A DNA stretch of 64,000 bases from Haloplanus salinus (lineage in GTDB: Archaea > Halobacteriota > Halobacteria > Halobacteriales > Haloferacaceae): NCBI RefSeq assembly GCF_003336245.1, contig NZ_QPHM01000001.1, positions 1,860,001-1,924,000 on the forward strand, in the 5' to 3' direction. Position 1 is the stretch's first letter, and every line of letters starts with the position of its first letter. Shown here one piece after another: positions 25,910 through 34,050 of the stretch. The translations under genes and the position numbers were made by a program. The notes under the pieces were generated by a model. The model saw nothing but the letters and a program-made list of their open reading frames with translations, was not told where the DNA came from and made no database searches.

Positions 25910-26827
25910 TCAGGTGCCGGTCGGGCTGATGTTGATGTTCAAGCCCTTCCGGATGACCTGCGTGAAGCCCATCGAGCAGAGGAAGTACCAGACGATCCAC
26001 ACCTGAACCGGGCCGAGCACCGGATCGGTCCACGCCTTCTCGCCCGCGAAGGGGAGCACCAGCGGTTCGAGGTCGAAGATGGGCGTCGCGTTCGCCCCGA
26101 TACCGACCCCCCAGTACATCCACAGGAAGACGGGGATGGTGAGGAACATGATCCACACCATCGGGCGGAACTGCTCTTTGAACATCCCCATCTGGTCGCC
26201 CATGGCGTCCATCTGCTCGTCCTGGATGCGGTCGAGTGCCTCGTCGTCGCCCCGCTCTTTGGCCGCCTTGCGTTTCTCCTGGATCTCCTGCATCTTCTCC
26301 TGGTACTCGCCCATCTTCTCGGAGTCCATCAGATTCGCCTGCAGGATGGTGGAGTACAGCCCCGTCACGACCGCGAGGATCATCACGACGGCGTAGAAGG
26401 GCAGTTGCGCGTTCAGCGGGCCGAGGAACACGTTCATCGCGTTGCCGATGACGTTCCGCATCGGTGCCCACGAGTAGCCGGCGAAGAGCGCGAGGCTGAA
26501 CACCGCCGCGCCCTTGTCCCACATCGACCACGAGGAGCCCTCGTCGTCGTCGCTCGACGTGGACGTCGACCCGGCCGTCGTCTCCGCCTCACCGTTTCCG
26601 AGGGCGTTTCGCGTCGCCTCGGCGTCGGCCAGGCGGAACCCGGCATCGCCGTCGACCAACACGCCCGTCTCGATGAGGCGGCCCCACTGCCCGCTGGATA
26701 AGTCCTCGCGAACGTCGACCCACTTGACCTCGCCGTCGTCCGCGCGGTCGAGGACCGTCCGGACGACGTCTTCCATCGCCGCGTCTTCTGAGACGAGGTC
26801 CCGCACCTTCTGCTCGATCCGTGCCAT
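25910..26827 (-). CDS. DUF106 membrane protein (YidC/EMC3-like insertase)
   Basis: This 305-residue protein belongs to the archaeal DUF106 branch of the YidC/Oxa1/EMC3/GET1 superfamily, which inserts membrane proteins. A soluble N-terminal region (1-95, with a winged-helix-like start) is followed by AVFSLALFAGYSW, a membrane segment FYAVVMILAVVTGLYSTIL, and a charged coiled-coil (EKMGEYQEKMQEIQEKRKAA). Two more membrane segments follow (VWIMFLTIPVFLWMYWGVG and VWIVWYFLCSMGF). The three-helix core with a cytosolic coiled coil is diagnostic. Its placement between adk and cmk is conserved across archaea. An EMC6-like protein is encoded at 2.9 kb. Confidence 0.9.
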   Translation of the reverse strand: MARIEQKVRDLVSEDAAMEDVVRTVLDRADDGEVKWVDVREDLSSGQWGRLIETGVLVDGDAGFRLADAEATRNALGNGEAETTAGSTSTSSDDDEGSSWSMWDKGAAVFSLALFAGYSWAPMRNVIGNAMNVFLGPLNAQLPFYAVVMILAVVTGLYSTILQANLMDSEKMGEYQEKMQEIQEKRKAAKERGDDEALDRIQDEQMDAMGDQMGMFKEQFRPMVWIMFLTIPVFLWMYWGVGIGANATPIFDLEPLVLPFAGEKAWTDPVLGPVQVWIVWYFLCSMGFTQVIRKGLNINISPTGT

Positions 26828-26946
26828 TGCCCATCAGTAGCCACCCGGCGGTTAAGAAGGTTTTACTCTGGCTCGCACCGGTCGCCGCCGTCGGAACCGG
26901 CGGACGCGACGCTGTCGACGCCGACGGGTGCGTGCGACGGCGCCGC

Positions 26947-27594
26947 CTACGTCGCCGCGTCGACTTCCTCGTGGATCGCCTCGAACACCTCGTCCGGCGT
27001 CCCCTCGCCGTCGACTTCGACGAGGACGCCCTCGTCGCGGTAGTGTTCGACGACGGGCGCCGTGTTCTCCTCGTAAACGCGCAGGCGCTCGCGGACGGTG
27101 TCTTCCGTGTCGTCGTCGCGCTGGATCAGGTCCCCACCGCACTCGTCGCAGACGCCCTCGGTCTCGGGTGGACTGAACTCGACGTGGTAGTTGGCGCCAC
27201 AGTCGTCACAGACCCGGCGGCCGGTGAGCCGATCGACGAGTTCCACCTCGCTCACGTCGAGGAAGACGACGGCGTCGAGGTCGGTGATCTCCGAGAGATA
27301 CTCGGCCTGATCGAGGTTGCGGGGGTAGCCGTCGAGGACGTAGCCGTCCGCCTCCTGTAGGGCGGTCTTGACGATCTCGTTCACCACCGCGTCGGGGACG
27401 AGTTCGCCGGCCTCCATGTACGCCCGCGGCGTGTCGTACTCGGTGTCCATGTGGCCGATGTCCATGTCCTTGTTCGCGCGGAGCGCGTCACCCGTCGTCA
27501 CGTGCTCGATGTCGAACGCCTCGGCGAGACGCTTGCTCTGCGTTCCTTTACCCGCTCCCGGTGCGCCGAGCAACAACACATGAGGTTCGCTCAT
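26947..27594 (-). CDS. adk: Adenylate kinase (zinc-lid type)
   Basis: Adk interconverts ATP + AMP and two ADP. The 215-residue protein has P-loop [10 protein letters not shown] near 10, the AMP-binding GDALRA, and [13 protein letters not shown] near 88. It also has a long lid with four cysteines ([11 protein letters not shown] and [10 protein letters not shown], about 128-165), which should bind zinc. A TATA-like sequence (TTTATACT on the minus strand, around 27616-27624) lies 23-30 nt before ATG 27594, predicting a leaderless transcript. It is followed by DUF106, cmk and cbf5 in the same direction. Confidence 0.96.
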   Translation of the reverse strand: MSEPHVLLLGAPGAGKGTQSKRLAEAFDIEHVTTGDALRANKDMDIGHMDTEYDTPRAYMEAGELVPDAVVNEIVKTALQEADGYVLDGYPRNLDQAEYLSEITDLDAVVFLDVSEVELVDRLTGRRVCDDCGANYHVEFSPPETEGVCDECGGDLIQRDDDTEDTVRERLRVYEENTAPVVEHYRDEGVLVEVDGEGTPDEVFEAIHEEVDAAT

Positions 27595-27730
27595 GTAGGA
27601 CTCTCTCCCCGCCGAGTATAAATTAGTGAAGGAACGCCCGCGACGTTGACGGGGTCGGAGCGTCGAGTCGTTCCGGCTACGTCGGGGTCCCGACGTTACC
27701 AGACGACGCTCGGCAGACGCCCGCCCCGGT

Positions 27731-28984
27731 TCACGCCAGTTCGTGTACCTTCTCGACGACGGCCGCGGCGTACTCGCTCGTCGCGAGCTTGGTGCCGCCC
27801 TCGATCTGTCGGTGGAGGTCGTAGGTGACTTGTCCCGAGGAGATGGTCTCCTCGACGGCGTCGCGAACGAGGTCGGCCGCGTCCTCCCAGCCGAGCTGTT
27901 CGAGCATGATCCGGCCGGAGAGGATCATCGCCGTCGGGTTGACCTTGTCCTCGCCCGCGTACTTCGGCGCGGAGCCGTGGACGGGTTCGGCGAGGCACGC
28001 GCCCTCGCCGAGGTTCGCGCCGGGCGCGATGCCGAGGCCGCCGATCTGTGCGCCCGCGGCGTCCGAGAGGTAGTCGCCGTTGAGGTTCGGCATCGCCAGC
28101 ACGTCGTACTGCTCGGTCCGGGTGAGCAGCTGCTGGAGCATGTTGTCGGCGATGCGGTCCTTGACGACGACGGTTCCCTCGGGCGCCTCTCCGTCGTACT
28201 CGTCCCAGAGCTCGTCTTCCGTGATGACCTCGTCGCCGTACTCCTCCTCGGCGAGTTCGTAGCCCCAGTCGCGGAAGGCCGCTTCGGTGAACTTCATGAT
28301 GTTACCCTTGTGGACGAGCGTCACCGAGCCACGGTCGTTGCGGAGGGCGTAGTCGATGGCCTGCCGGATGAGGCGCTTGCTCCCGAACTCCGAGATGGGC
28401 TTGATCCCGATGCCGACCGGGCCGTCGTGGATGGTGTCTGCGAAGCCCATCTCCTCCTCGACGAACTCGCGGACGCGTTCGGCGTCGTCGGTACCGGCCT
28501 CCCACTCGATGCCGGCGTACACGTCCTCGGTGTTCTCCCGGAAGTTCACCATGTCCATCTTCTCTGGATGCGTGACGGGGGAGGGGACGCCGTCGAGGTG
28601 GTACGTCGGCCGCATGTTCGCGTAGAGGTCGAGTTTCTTGCGGAGGGCGACGTTTAGCGACCGGAAGCCGCTCCCGACGGGCGTCGTCAGCGGCCCCTTG
28701 ATCGCCACGCGGTGTTCGCGGATGGCCTCGACCGTCTCTTCGGGCAGGTTCTCGTCGTAGCGTTCCCGTGCCGACTCGCCGGCGTAGAGCCGCATCCAGT
28801 TGATCGAGCGACCGGTCGCTTCCGCGGCGGTCTCCAGTACCTGCTGAGCGGCCGGGCTTACGTCTTTCCCGATGCCGTCGCCGTAGATGATCGGGATGAT
28901 CGGATTCGACGGGACGTCGAGTTCGCCGTCCTCGTCGACGGTGATCCGTTCGCCGTCGGGCACCTCGACTCTGTCGTAGCTCAT
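27731..28984 (-). CDS. icd: Isocitrate dehydrogenase (NADP-type)
   Basis: Icd oxidatively decarboxylates isocitrate to 2-oxoglutarate in the TCA cycle. The 417-residue protein, near the family length, has [14 protein letters not shown] near 30, substrate-binding [20 protein letters not shown], and the catalytic Tyr/Lys region DVYAGIEW and [11 protein letters not shown]. The metal aspartates lie in [17 protein letters not shown], and the cofactor loop in GSAPKYAG. I chose ATG 28984 because it gives the usual haloarchaeal N-terminus. In-frame ATGs at 29008 and 29035 add residues without family support. A hairpin (ACGTCGGG-GT-CCCGACGT, 27679-27696) lies 35 nt beyond the stop. Confidence 0.95.
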   Translation of the reverse strand: MSYDRVEVPDGERITVDEDGELDVPSNPIIPIIYGDGIGKDVSPAAQQVLETAAEATGRSINWMRLYAGESARERYDENLPEETVEAIREHRVAIKGPLTTPVGSGFRSLNVALRKKLDLYANMRPTYHLDGVPSPVTHPEKMDMVNFRENTEDVYAGIEWEAGTDDAERVREFVEEEMGFADTIHDGPVGIGIKPISEFGSKRLIRQAIDYALRNDRGSVTLVHKGNIMKFTEAAFRDWGYELAEEEYGDEVITEDELWDEYDGEAPEGTVVVKDRIADNMLQQLLTRTEQYDVLAMPNLNGDYLSDAAGAQIGGLGIAPGANLGEGACLAEPVHGSAPKYAGEDKVNPTAMILSGRIMLEQLGWEDAADLVRDAVEETISSGQVTYDLHRQIEGGTKLATSEYAAAVVEKVHELA

Positions 28985-29068
28985 ATCGTCGGCGAGTTCG
29001 CCGACCATCGTGAAAGACCTGCCGTTATCCGGCACGAGGCTTATTCCACTCGCCGTCTACCGGTCGGT

Positions 29069-29926
29069 ATGCGCATCATCGTCCACGGCGGTGCGGGGTC
29101 GGGCGCGAGCCTCGGCGGACCGACGGCCGACCGGCAGGCCGTCCTCGACGCCGCCGCGAGCGACGGGGCGGCCGCGGACACCCCCCTCGACGCCGTCGAG
29201 ACGGCGCTCCGTCGGCTGGAGGGTGACGAGCGGTTCAACGCCGGCCGCGGCGGCGCCGTCCAGTCCGACGGCGTCGTTCGCGTCGACGCGGGGCTGATGA
29301 CGAGCGACCGGACCGTCGGCGCCGTCGCGAACGTCCCCGGCGTCGAGGCGGCCGTCGCTGCCGCACGCGTCGTCGCCGCGGAGACGCCCCACGTCTGCGT
29401 CGTCGGCGAACACGCGGCCGAACTCGCGGCCGACTTCGGCGTCGAAACCGGCGTCGACCTGATGACGGAACGGACCCGCGAGCGGTTCGCGGACGCCAAC
29501 CCGCCAGCGGGGTCCCCGGCGGCACACCTCGACTGGCTCCGGGAGCGGTTCGGCGGCCACGACACCGTCGGCGCCGTGGCCGGGAACGGGGAGCGGTTCG
29601 CCGCCGCTACCTCCACCGCCGGTCGGTGGTTCGCGCTCGCCGGCCGCGTCGGCGACGTGCCACAGGTCGGCTCCGGCTTCTCCTGCACGCCTGCGGGTGG
29701 GGCCAGCGCGACGGGTGCCGGCGAGGACATCGCGCGCGTCACCCTCGCCCGACGTGCGGTGGACGCCCTCGCGGACGGCGCCTCGGCCGACCGGGCCGCG
29801 ACGCTCGCGATCGAAGCATTCGAGGAGCTAACCGGGTCGACGGCGGGGGTGATCGTCTGCGGACCGGCGGGGGTCGGCGCGGCGAAAAACAGCGAGTCGA
29901 TGCAGGTGGCCGCCGCGAAACGTTAG
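29069..29926 (+). CDS. Type 2 L-asparaginase / isoaspartyl aminopeptidase (Ntn hydrolase)
   Basis: This 285-residue proenzyme is expected to cleave itself before a threonine and then hydrolyse asparagine or beta-aspartyl peptides. The N-terminus MRIIVHGGAGSGA and RFNAGRGGAVQSDG are signatures. The likely nucleophile is the Thr in HDTVGAVA near 168. The following chain has STAGRWFALAGRVGD with the oxyanion/substrate region and GEDIARV. The order fits the family. ATG 29069 lies 84 nt from the divergent icd start. Its stop overlaps the stop of the phosphatase gene by 3 nt. Confidence 0.88.
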   Translation: MRIIVHGGAGSGASLGGPTADRQAVLDAAASDGAAADTPLDAVETALRRLEGDERFNAGRGGAVQSDGVVRVDAGLMTSDRTVGAVANVPGVEAAVAAARVVAAETPHVCVVGEHAAELAADFGVETGVDLMTERTRERFADANPPAGSPAAHLDWLRERFGGHDTVGAVAGNGERFAAATSTAGRWFALAGRVGDVPQVGSGFSCTPAGGASATGAGEDIARVTLARRAVDALADGASADRAATLAIEAFEELTGSTAGVIVCGPAGVGAAKNSESMQVAAAKR

Positions 29927-30639
29927 TCGGCCGTGACGGTTCGGCGCGGCGTGACGAACTTCCGGGCCGGGCGCTCTTGGATCGTCCGGTCGGGCGTAAC
30001 GCTCACGAAGCGGTCGCCGCGGACGTCGTAAGCGGTGAGTGTGCCGCCGTACACACAGCCGGTGTCGAGACCGACGGCGTTCCGGCGGACCACGGGGTCT
30101 TCGAGCGGCGTGTGGCCGAAGAAGACGCGGCGGTCCCCGTCGTACTCGTCGTACCAGAACGGGGGTTCGTAGCTCCCGTCGCCGAGTTCGCGGATGGTCT
30201 CGAAGTCGTCGACGGTGTGTTCGACGATGGACTTCCGCGGGTCGACGCCGGCGTGGACGACGAGTGCGTCGTCCCAGTGGACGGCGACGGGGAGGTCGGC
30301 GATCCACTGCCGGTCCTCGTCGTCGAGTTCGGCGAGCGACTTCTCGCCGCGCAGGAGCTTCTCTTCGTTGTTGCCGCGGACCGTCACGAAGTTGGGCCGG
30401 GAGCGCACGAAGTCGACCACGCCGGCGCTGTCCGGTCCCTTGCGAACGAGGTCGCCGACGAAGACGACGAGGTCGTCCTCGCTGGGATCGAGGCGCTCGA
30501 CCAGCCGTTCCAACTCCTGCAGGCAGCCGTGGACGTCGCCGACGACGTAGATGTCGTCCCACGCGTCGACGTCGATCCGTCGGTGCTCGTCGCCGAGGGC
30601 GAGGTCGAGGCTGGCGTCGAGCGCGTCGGTCCGAATCAT
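29923..30639 (-). CDS. Calcineurin-type metallophosphatase (ApaH/PrpE-like)
   Basis: The 238-residue enzyme carries the two-metal phosphoesterase motifs in order: GDVHGCLQEL (near 34), FVGDLVRKGPDS (near 60), VRGNNEEKLL (near 88), VVHAGVDPRK (near 133), and FGHTPLED (near 175). This set resembles serine/threonine phosphatases and ApaH-type nucleotide hydrolases; the real substrate is open. I selected ATG 30639 because the 19 codons upstream lie in the AT-rich promoter zone. A TATA-like stretch (CTTTATGTAG) lies about 30-40 nt before it. Confidence 0.88.
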   Translation of the reverse strand: MIRTDALDASLDLALGDEHRRIDVDAWDDIYVVGDVHGCLQELERLVERLDPSEDDLVVFVGDLVRKGPDSAGVVDFVRSRPNFVTVRGNNEEKLLRGEKSLAELDDEDRQWIADLPVAVHWDDALVVHAGVDPRKSIVEHTVDDFETIRELGDGSYEPPFWYDEYDGDRRVFFGHTPLEDPVVRRNAVGLDTGCVYGGTLTAYDVRGDRFVSVTPDRTIQERPARKFVTPRRTVTAD

Positions 30640-30833
30640 CGTGTACCCGCAACATGCCCGTCTCCCTACATAAAGCGCGCTAATTGGTCCCTCCATGTCT
30701 ATATAGCACGTACCCCGCCCGTCGGCACCCTCGTTCGCGGGGGTCGCCGGCGCGTCCCGCCGACTACCGGCCCCGAGTTACGGCGGTCCGTCGATGCCGC
30801 AACCTCTTTCCCCGGCTCACGCCAATGACGCCC

Positions 30834-31724
30834 ATGAGCGTAGGACCCCTCGACGAGGCAACCGTCGAGAAGTATCGCCAGGCTGGCGAGGCGTTGCGGA
30901 CCGTCCTCGACGAGGCGGCCGAGATGATCGAACCGGGCGTGGCTCACCTCGACGTCGCCGAACACGCCGAGACGCGGATCGACGAACTCGCCGACGGCGC
31001 TGCCTTCCCCGTCAACATCAGTGTCGACGAGGAGGCCAGTCACTCCACTCCCGCACGCGACGACGAGACGACCTTCGGCGAGGAGATGATCTGTCTCGAC
31101 GTGGGCGTCCACGTCGACGGCTACATCGCCGACGCCGCGACGACGGTCGACCTCTCGGACAACCCCGAGATGGTCGAGGCCGCCGAGGAAGCCCTCGACG
31201 TGGCCGTCGACGCCGTCGGTCCCGGCGTCGACACCGGAACGATTGGCGCCGAAATCGAGGACGTGATCCGCGGATACGGCTACACCCCCGTCCTCAACCT
31301 CTCCGGGCACGGCGTCGAGCAGTGGGACGCCCACACGGGGCCGTCGGTCCCCAACCGCGGCGTCGACCACGGGGCGGAGCTCCGGGTCGGCGACGTGATC
31401 GCCATCGAGCCGTTCGTCACCGACGGCCGCGGCAAGGTGAGCGAGGGGAGCAGGGAGGAGATTTACGGGTTGGAACGGGAGCGCTCGGTCCGCAACCGAC
31501 AGGCACGACAGGTGCTCGAACAGGTCACCGAGGAGTACCGGACGCTGCCGTTCGCCGCGCGGTGGCTCGACGTGCCGCGCGCGGAGATGGCACTCCGGCG
31601 GCTCAAACAACAGGACGTGATCCACGGCTACCCCGTACTGAAAGAGGAGGAGGGACGACTGGTGAGTCAGGCCGAACACACCGTCATCGTCACCGAAGAC
31701 GGCTGCGAGATTACGACGGCGTAG
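30834..31724 (+). CDS. map: Methionine aminopeptidase (type II)
   Basis: Map removes the initiator methionine from nascent proteins. The 296-residue protein belongs to the archaeal/eukaryotic type II group: VNISVDEEASHSTPA holds the substrate His. Metal ligands are visible in LDVGVHVDGYIADAATTVD, GHGVEQWDAH, and EPFVTDG. The type II insertion SVRNRQARQVLEQV to RLKQQDVIHGYPVL is present, and the final Glu is in the SQAEHTVIV region. ATG 30834 and ATG 30825 are both possible starts; the shorter product is given. A palindromic element follows 13 nt after the stop. Confidence 0.94.
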   Translation: MSVGPLDEATVEKYRQAGEALRTVLDEAAEMIEPGVAHLDVAEHAETRIDELADGAAFPVNISVDEEASHSTPARDDETTFGEEMICLDVGVHVDGYIADAATTVDLSDNPEMVEAAEEALDVAVDAVGPGVDTGTIGAEIEDVIRGYGYTPVLNLSGHGVEQWDAHTGPSVPNRGVDHGAELRVGDVIAIEPFVTDGRGKVSEGSREEIYGLERERSVRNRQARQVLEQVTEEYRTLPFAARWLDVPRAEMALRRLKQQDVIHGYPVLKEEEGRLVSQAEHTVIVTEDGCEITTA

Positions 31725-31737
31725 CCTGGGAGCGTCG

Positions 31738-31820
31738 TAGTGATTCTCGTAAGTCATTGTCGATGGTTCGCCGGAGCGGGTCGGCGAACCACCGATAGAC
31801 AGTTACGATAAACGGTATCA
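31738..31820. repeat. Palindromic intergenic element, copy A
   Basis: The inner arms are TGGTTCGCCG (31764-31773) and CGGCGAACCA (31782-31791). The right arm continues CCGATAGACAGTTACGATA and ends GGTATCA, whose TCA is the complement of the stop codon of the DUF7835-like gene. Its right half matches copy B over more than 50 nt with only the loop and a few bases changed. It lies in the convergent gap between map and the zinc protein. Confidence 0.85.
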
Positions 31821-32018
31821 GGCGTCGTTCATCCGCTGGATCGATTCCGCCTCACACTCGGCACAGACCGCGACCCGGTACGGCTCGCGCGAGAACGCCG
31901 CGTTCGCCGAGGCGGGGTTCTCCGTTCGAATCTCGACGCGGACCGAGTGCCTAGTTTCCCGCCCGCAGTCGGGACACAGTTCGAGGTTGGCGTCTGGGTT
32001 GGGTCGCTTCGCCTTCAT
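31818..32018 (-). CDS. Zinc beta-ribbon protein resembling DUF7835
   Basis: The 66-residue protein has a basic start, then LCPDCGRETRHSV (first CxxC near 15) and VAVCAECEAESIQRMNDA (second CxxC near 50) enclosing a beta stretch. This is a single zinc ribbon of a small haloarchaeal family with no known role. I start at ATG 32018; the frame could begin nine bases earlier. The stop codon overlaps the right end of palindromic element copy A. Upstream, three tandem 10-bp TTAAC repeats sit 43 nt before the ATG. Confidence 0.8.
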   Translation of the reverse strand: MKAKRPNPDANLELCPDCGRETRHSVRVEIRTENPASANAAFSREPYRVAVCAECEAESIQRMNDA

Positions 32019-32060
32019 CGCGCCCACGTATCGGTGCCGTCGGCATAAGCCCGGCAGTCA

Positions 32061-32093
32061 GTTAACCCGGATTAACCCCGGTTAACTCCGGTT
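32061..32093. repeat. Tandem 10-bp TTAAC repeats in a divergent promoter
   Basis: The units GTTAACCCGG, ATTAACCCCG and GTTAACTCCG follow without spacing, with a partial fourth (GTT). Exactly 10-bp periodicity puts each TTAAC on the same face of the helix. The array lies between the divergent starts at 32018 and 32188, so it may be a cooperative operator. Confidence 0.65.
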
Positions 32094-32187
32094 CGAGCGG
32101 GTTCTCACGGCTGAGAACGGTCGTTCGTCAGCCGCCCGTCAGACGCGCCGGCCAACAGTATAAACGGCTGGGCGTCCCGGCGACGGT

Positions 32188-32745
32188 ATGGACCGACTGT
32201 TCGCACCGTGGCGCATCGAGTGGGTGACCCGCGACGGCGGGGGCGTCGACGGTTGTCCGTTCTGTGTGCTCCCCGACCGCGACGACGATCGGTCCAGCCG
32301 CATCGTCGCCCGGAGCGCGCACGCGTTCGTCATCCTGAACAACTACCCCTACAACCCCGGCCACGCCATGGTGATCCCCGACGCCCACGAGGGCGACTAC
32401 CGGGCGTTCGACGACGACGTCCTCTTGGACCACGCCCGGCTCAAAGGGCGGACCTTCGACGCGATGGACGCCGCGTTCGACCCGGACGGCTACAACGTCG
32501 GCCTCAACCTCGGCGGGAGCGCCGCCGGCGGCTCCATCGACGACCACCTCCACACCCACGTGGTTCCGCGGTGGACCGGCGACACCAACTTCATGCCCGT
32601 CGTCTCGGACACGAAAGTGATCGTCGAAGCCGTCGACGAGACGTACGCCCACCTCCGCGACGCCTTCGCCGCTCAACCGGGCGCGACGGTCACCGACGAC
32701 GACCGGGCCGTCGCGCTCACCCTCGACGGATCGGCGAGCGAGTGA
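32188..32745 (+). CDS. HIT-family hydrolase (Ap4A/AMP-conjugate type)
   Basis: The 185-residue protein has CPFCVLP near 23 (zinc site with later His), VILNNYPYNPGHAMVIP near 48-64, LNLGGSAAGGSIDDH near 110, and the histidine triad HLHTHVVPRW near 124. These match the FHIT-like Ap4A hydrolase/phosphorylase branch found in archaea. All three triad histidines are present. It starts at ATG 32188 after a TATAAACGG box about 28 nt upstream, so it is likely leaderless. The tandem TTAAC array lies 95 nt upstream. Confidence 0.93.
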   Translation: MDRLFAPWRIEWVTRDGGGVDGCPFCVLPDRDDDRSSRIVARSAHAFVILNNYPYNPGHAMVIPDAHEGDYRAFDDDVLLDHARLKGRTFDAMDAAFDPDGYNVGLNLGGSAAGGSIDDHLHTHVVPRWTGDTNFMPVVSDTKVIVEAVDETYAHLRDAFAAQPGATVTDDDRAVALTLDGSASE

Positions 32746-32835
32746 GCCGACCGACCGGAATTTAGACTCAATCAAAAACTGCCTTCTACGCGCCTAATGA
32801 CACCGTTTATGTGGGTTTAGCCCGTTTGTAATGGT

Positions 32836-33753
32836 ATGAGCGGGGATCGGAGTTCGTTCCTCAAGGCGTCGTGGGTCAACGTCGTCTCGAACGTCGTGAA
32901 AATCGTCGTCGAGGGCACCCTCGGCGTCACCTTCGGCAGCCTTGCGCTCATGGCCGACGCCGCCCACTCGGTCGCCGACCTCCTCGCCAGCGCCGTCGTC
33001 CTCGTCTGGGGACGGTTCGTCTACGACGACCCCGACGCCTCTCACCCGCACGGCCACGACCGGTTCGAACCCCTCGCGGCCCTCTTCGTCGGCGGCGTCC
33101 TCGTCCTCCTCGGCCTGCAACTCCTCTACGACTCCAGTCACGCCCTCCTCGATGGCCCGAGCGCCGAGTATAGCTCCGTCCTCGTCGCCGGCCTCCTCGT
33201 CGCCCTCGTCGTCCGCTACGCCTGTTACTGGTACACCGTCGCGGTCAACCGCGAGGTGGGGTCGCCGAGCCTCCGCGCCCTCGCCGCCGACAGCAAGAAC
33301 GATATCTACACCACCCTCGCCGTCTTCGTCGGCGTCGCCGGCATGGCGCTCGGCTACCCCATCTTCGACCCACTGGCCGGCGGCGCGGTGAGCCTCCTCG
33401 TCATCTACCAAGGAGTCGATGTCTCGCGGGAGAACATCCGCTATCTCTCCGACGGCGCGCCGCCCGCCGAGGAACGTGACCGGATCGAGGACGCCATTCG
33501 CTCGCACCCGAAGGTTCGCGGCCTCCACGACTTCGTCGCCTACTACTCCGGCCACGTCATCGAGGTGGAGTTCCACGCCGAGGTGGACGGTGACCTCTCC
33601 CTAGCCGAGGCCCACGACGTCGAGACCGAACTCCGGGAACGGGTCCGCGCCGTCGAACCCGTCTCGGACGTCCACGTCCACCTCGACCCGGCCGGCCTGG
33701 GCGAGTGGAAAGAGGCCGCCGAGCGGTCGTCGGCGTCGACGACGCCGCGCTAA
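32836..33753 (+). CDS. Cation diffusion facilitator (zinc/metal efflux)
   Basis: This 305-residue transporter should export divalent metal in exchange for protons. It has about six membrane helices and a C-terminal cytosolic domain (from about 205). Helix 2 carries MADAAHSVADLL with the HxxxD metal pair, and helix 5 LAADSKNDIYTT with a second site where many relatives have HxxxD, so specificity may differ from zinc. The loop ASHPHGHDRFEPLA contains histidines that may gate entry. The end of the domain has VHVHLDPAG. It converges on the PadR gene with overlapping stops. Confidence 0.92.
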   Translation: MSGDRSSFLKASWVNVVSNVVKIVVEGTLGVTFGSLALMADAAHSVADLLASAVVLVWGRFVYDDPDASHPHGHDRFEPLAALFVGGVLVLLGLQLLYDSSHALLDGPSAEYSSVLVAGLLVALVVRYACYWYTVAVNREVGSPSLRALAADSKNDIYTTLAVFVGVAGMALGYPIFDPLAGGAVSLLVIYQGVDVSRENIRYLSDGAPPAEERDRIEDAIRSHPKVRGLHDFVAYYSGHVIEVEFHAEVDGDLSLAEAHDVETELRERVRAVEPVSDVHVHLDPAGLGEWKEAAERSSASTTPR

Positions 33754-34031
33754 CCGTCCAGTCGGTCCCGAACCCACGCGTAGTGATCGCGAAGCGCTCG
33801 TTCCCCCGCCACGGTGAGTTCGTACCGGTCGTGGAGCCCGTCGACCGTCTTCTCCAGATGCCCCGCGTCCGTCAGCGCGTCCAGCACGCCGTAGAACGTC
33901 TTCGGGTCGATCCGGTCGTCGTACCGCGACTCCACGGCGGCCTTACACTCTTGGGCCGTCGGCTCGCCCTCGCTCGCGACCACGACGCAGACGTCCCGCC
34001 GGAGGCCGCTTCGGAGCCACTTTCCGCTCAT
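33750..34031 (-). CDS. PadR-family transcriptional regulator
   Basis: The 93-residue protein is a winged helix with a short C-terminal dimer helix. Visible are CVVVASEGEPTAQECKAAVE, then YGVLDALTDAGHLEKTVDG with the recognition helix and wing, and ERALRDHYAWVRDRL. Such short PadR proteins are common haloarchaeal repressors. ATG 34031 is selected because the earlier in-frame codons lie inside the upstream gene region and are basic. It is 19 nt downstream of the methylthiotransferase gene's stop. The target is unknown; the convergent metal exporter is one candidate. Confidence 0.85.
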   Translation of the reverse strand: MSGKWLRSGLRRDVCVVVASEGEPTAQECKAAVESRYDDRIDPKTFYGVLDALTDAGHLEKTVDGLHDRYELTVAGERALRDHYAWVRDRLDG

Positions 34032-34050
34032 CGGCGTGTCCCTCCCACCG

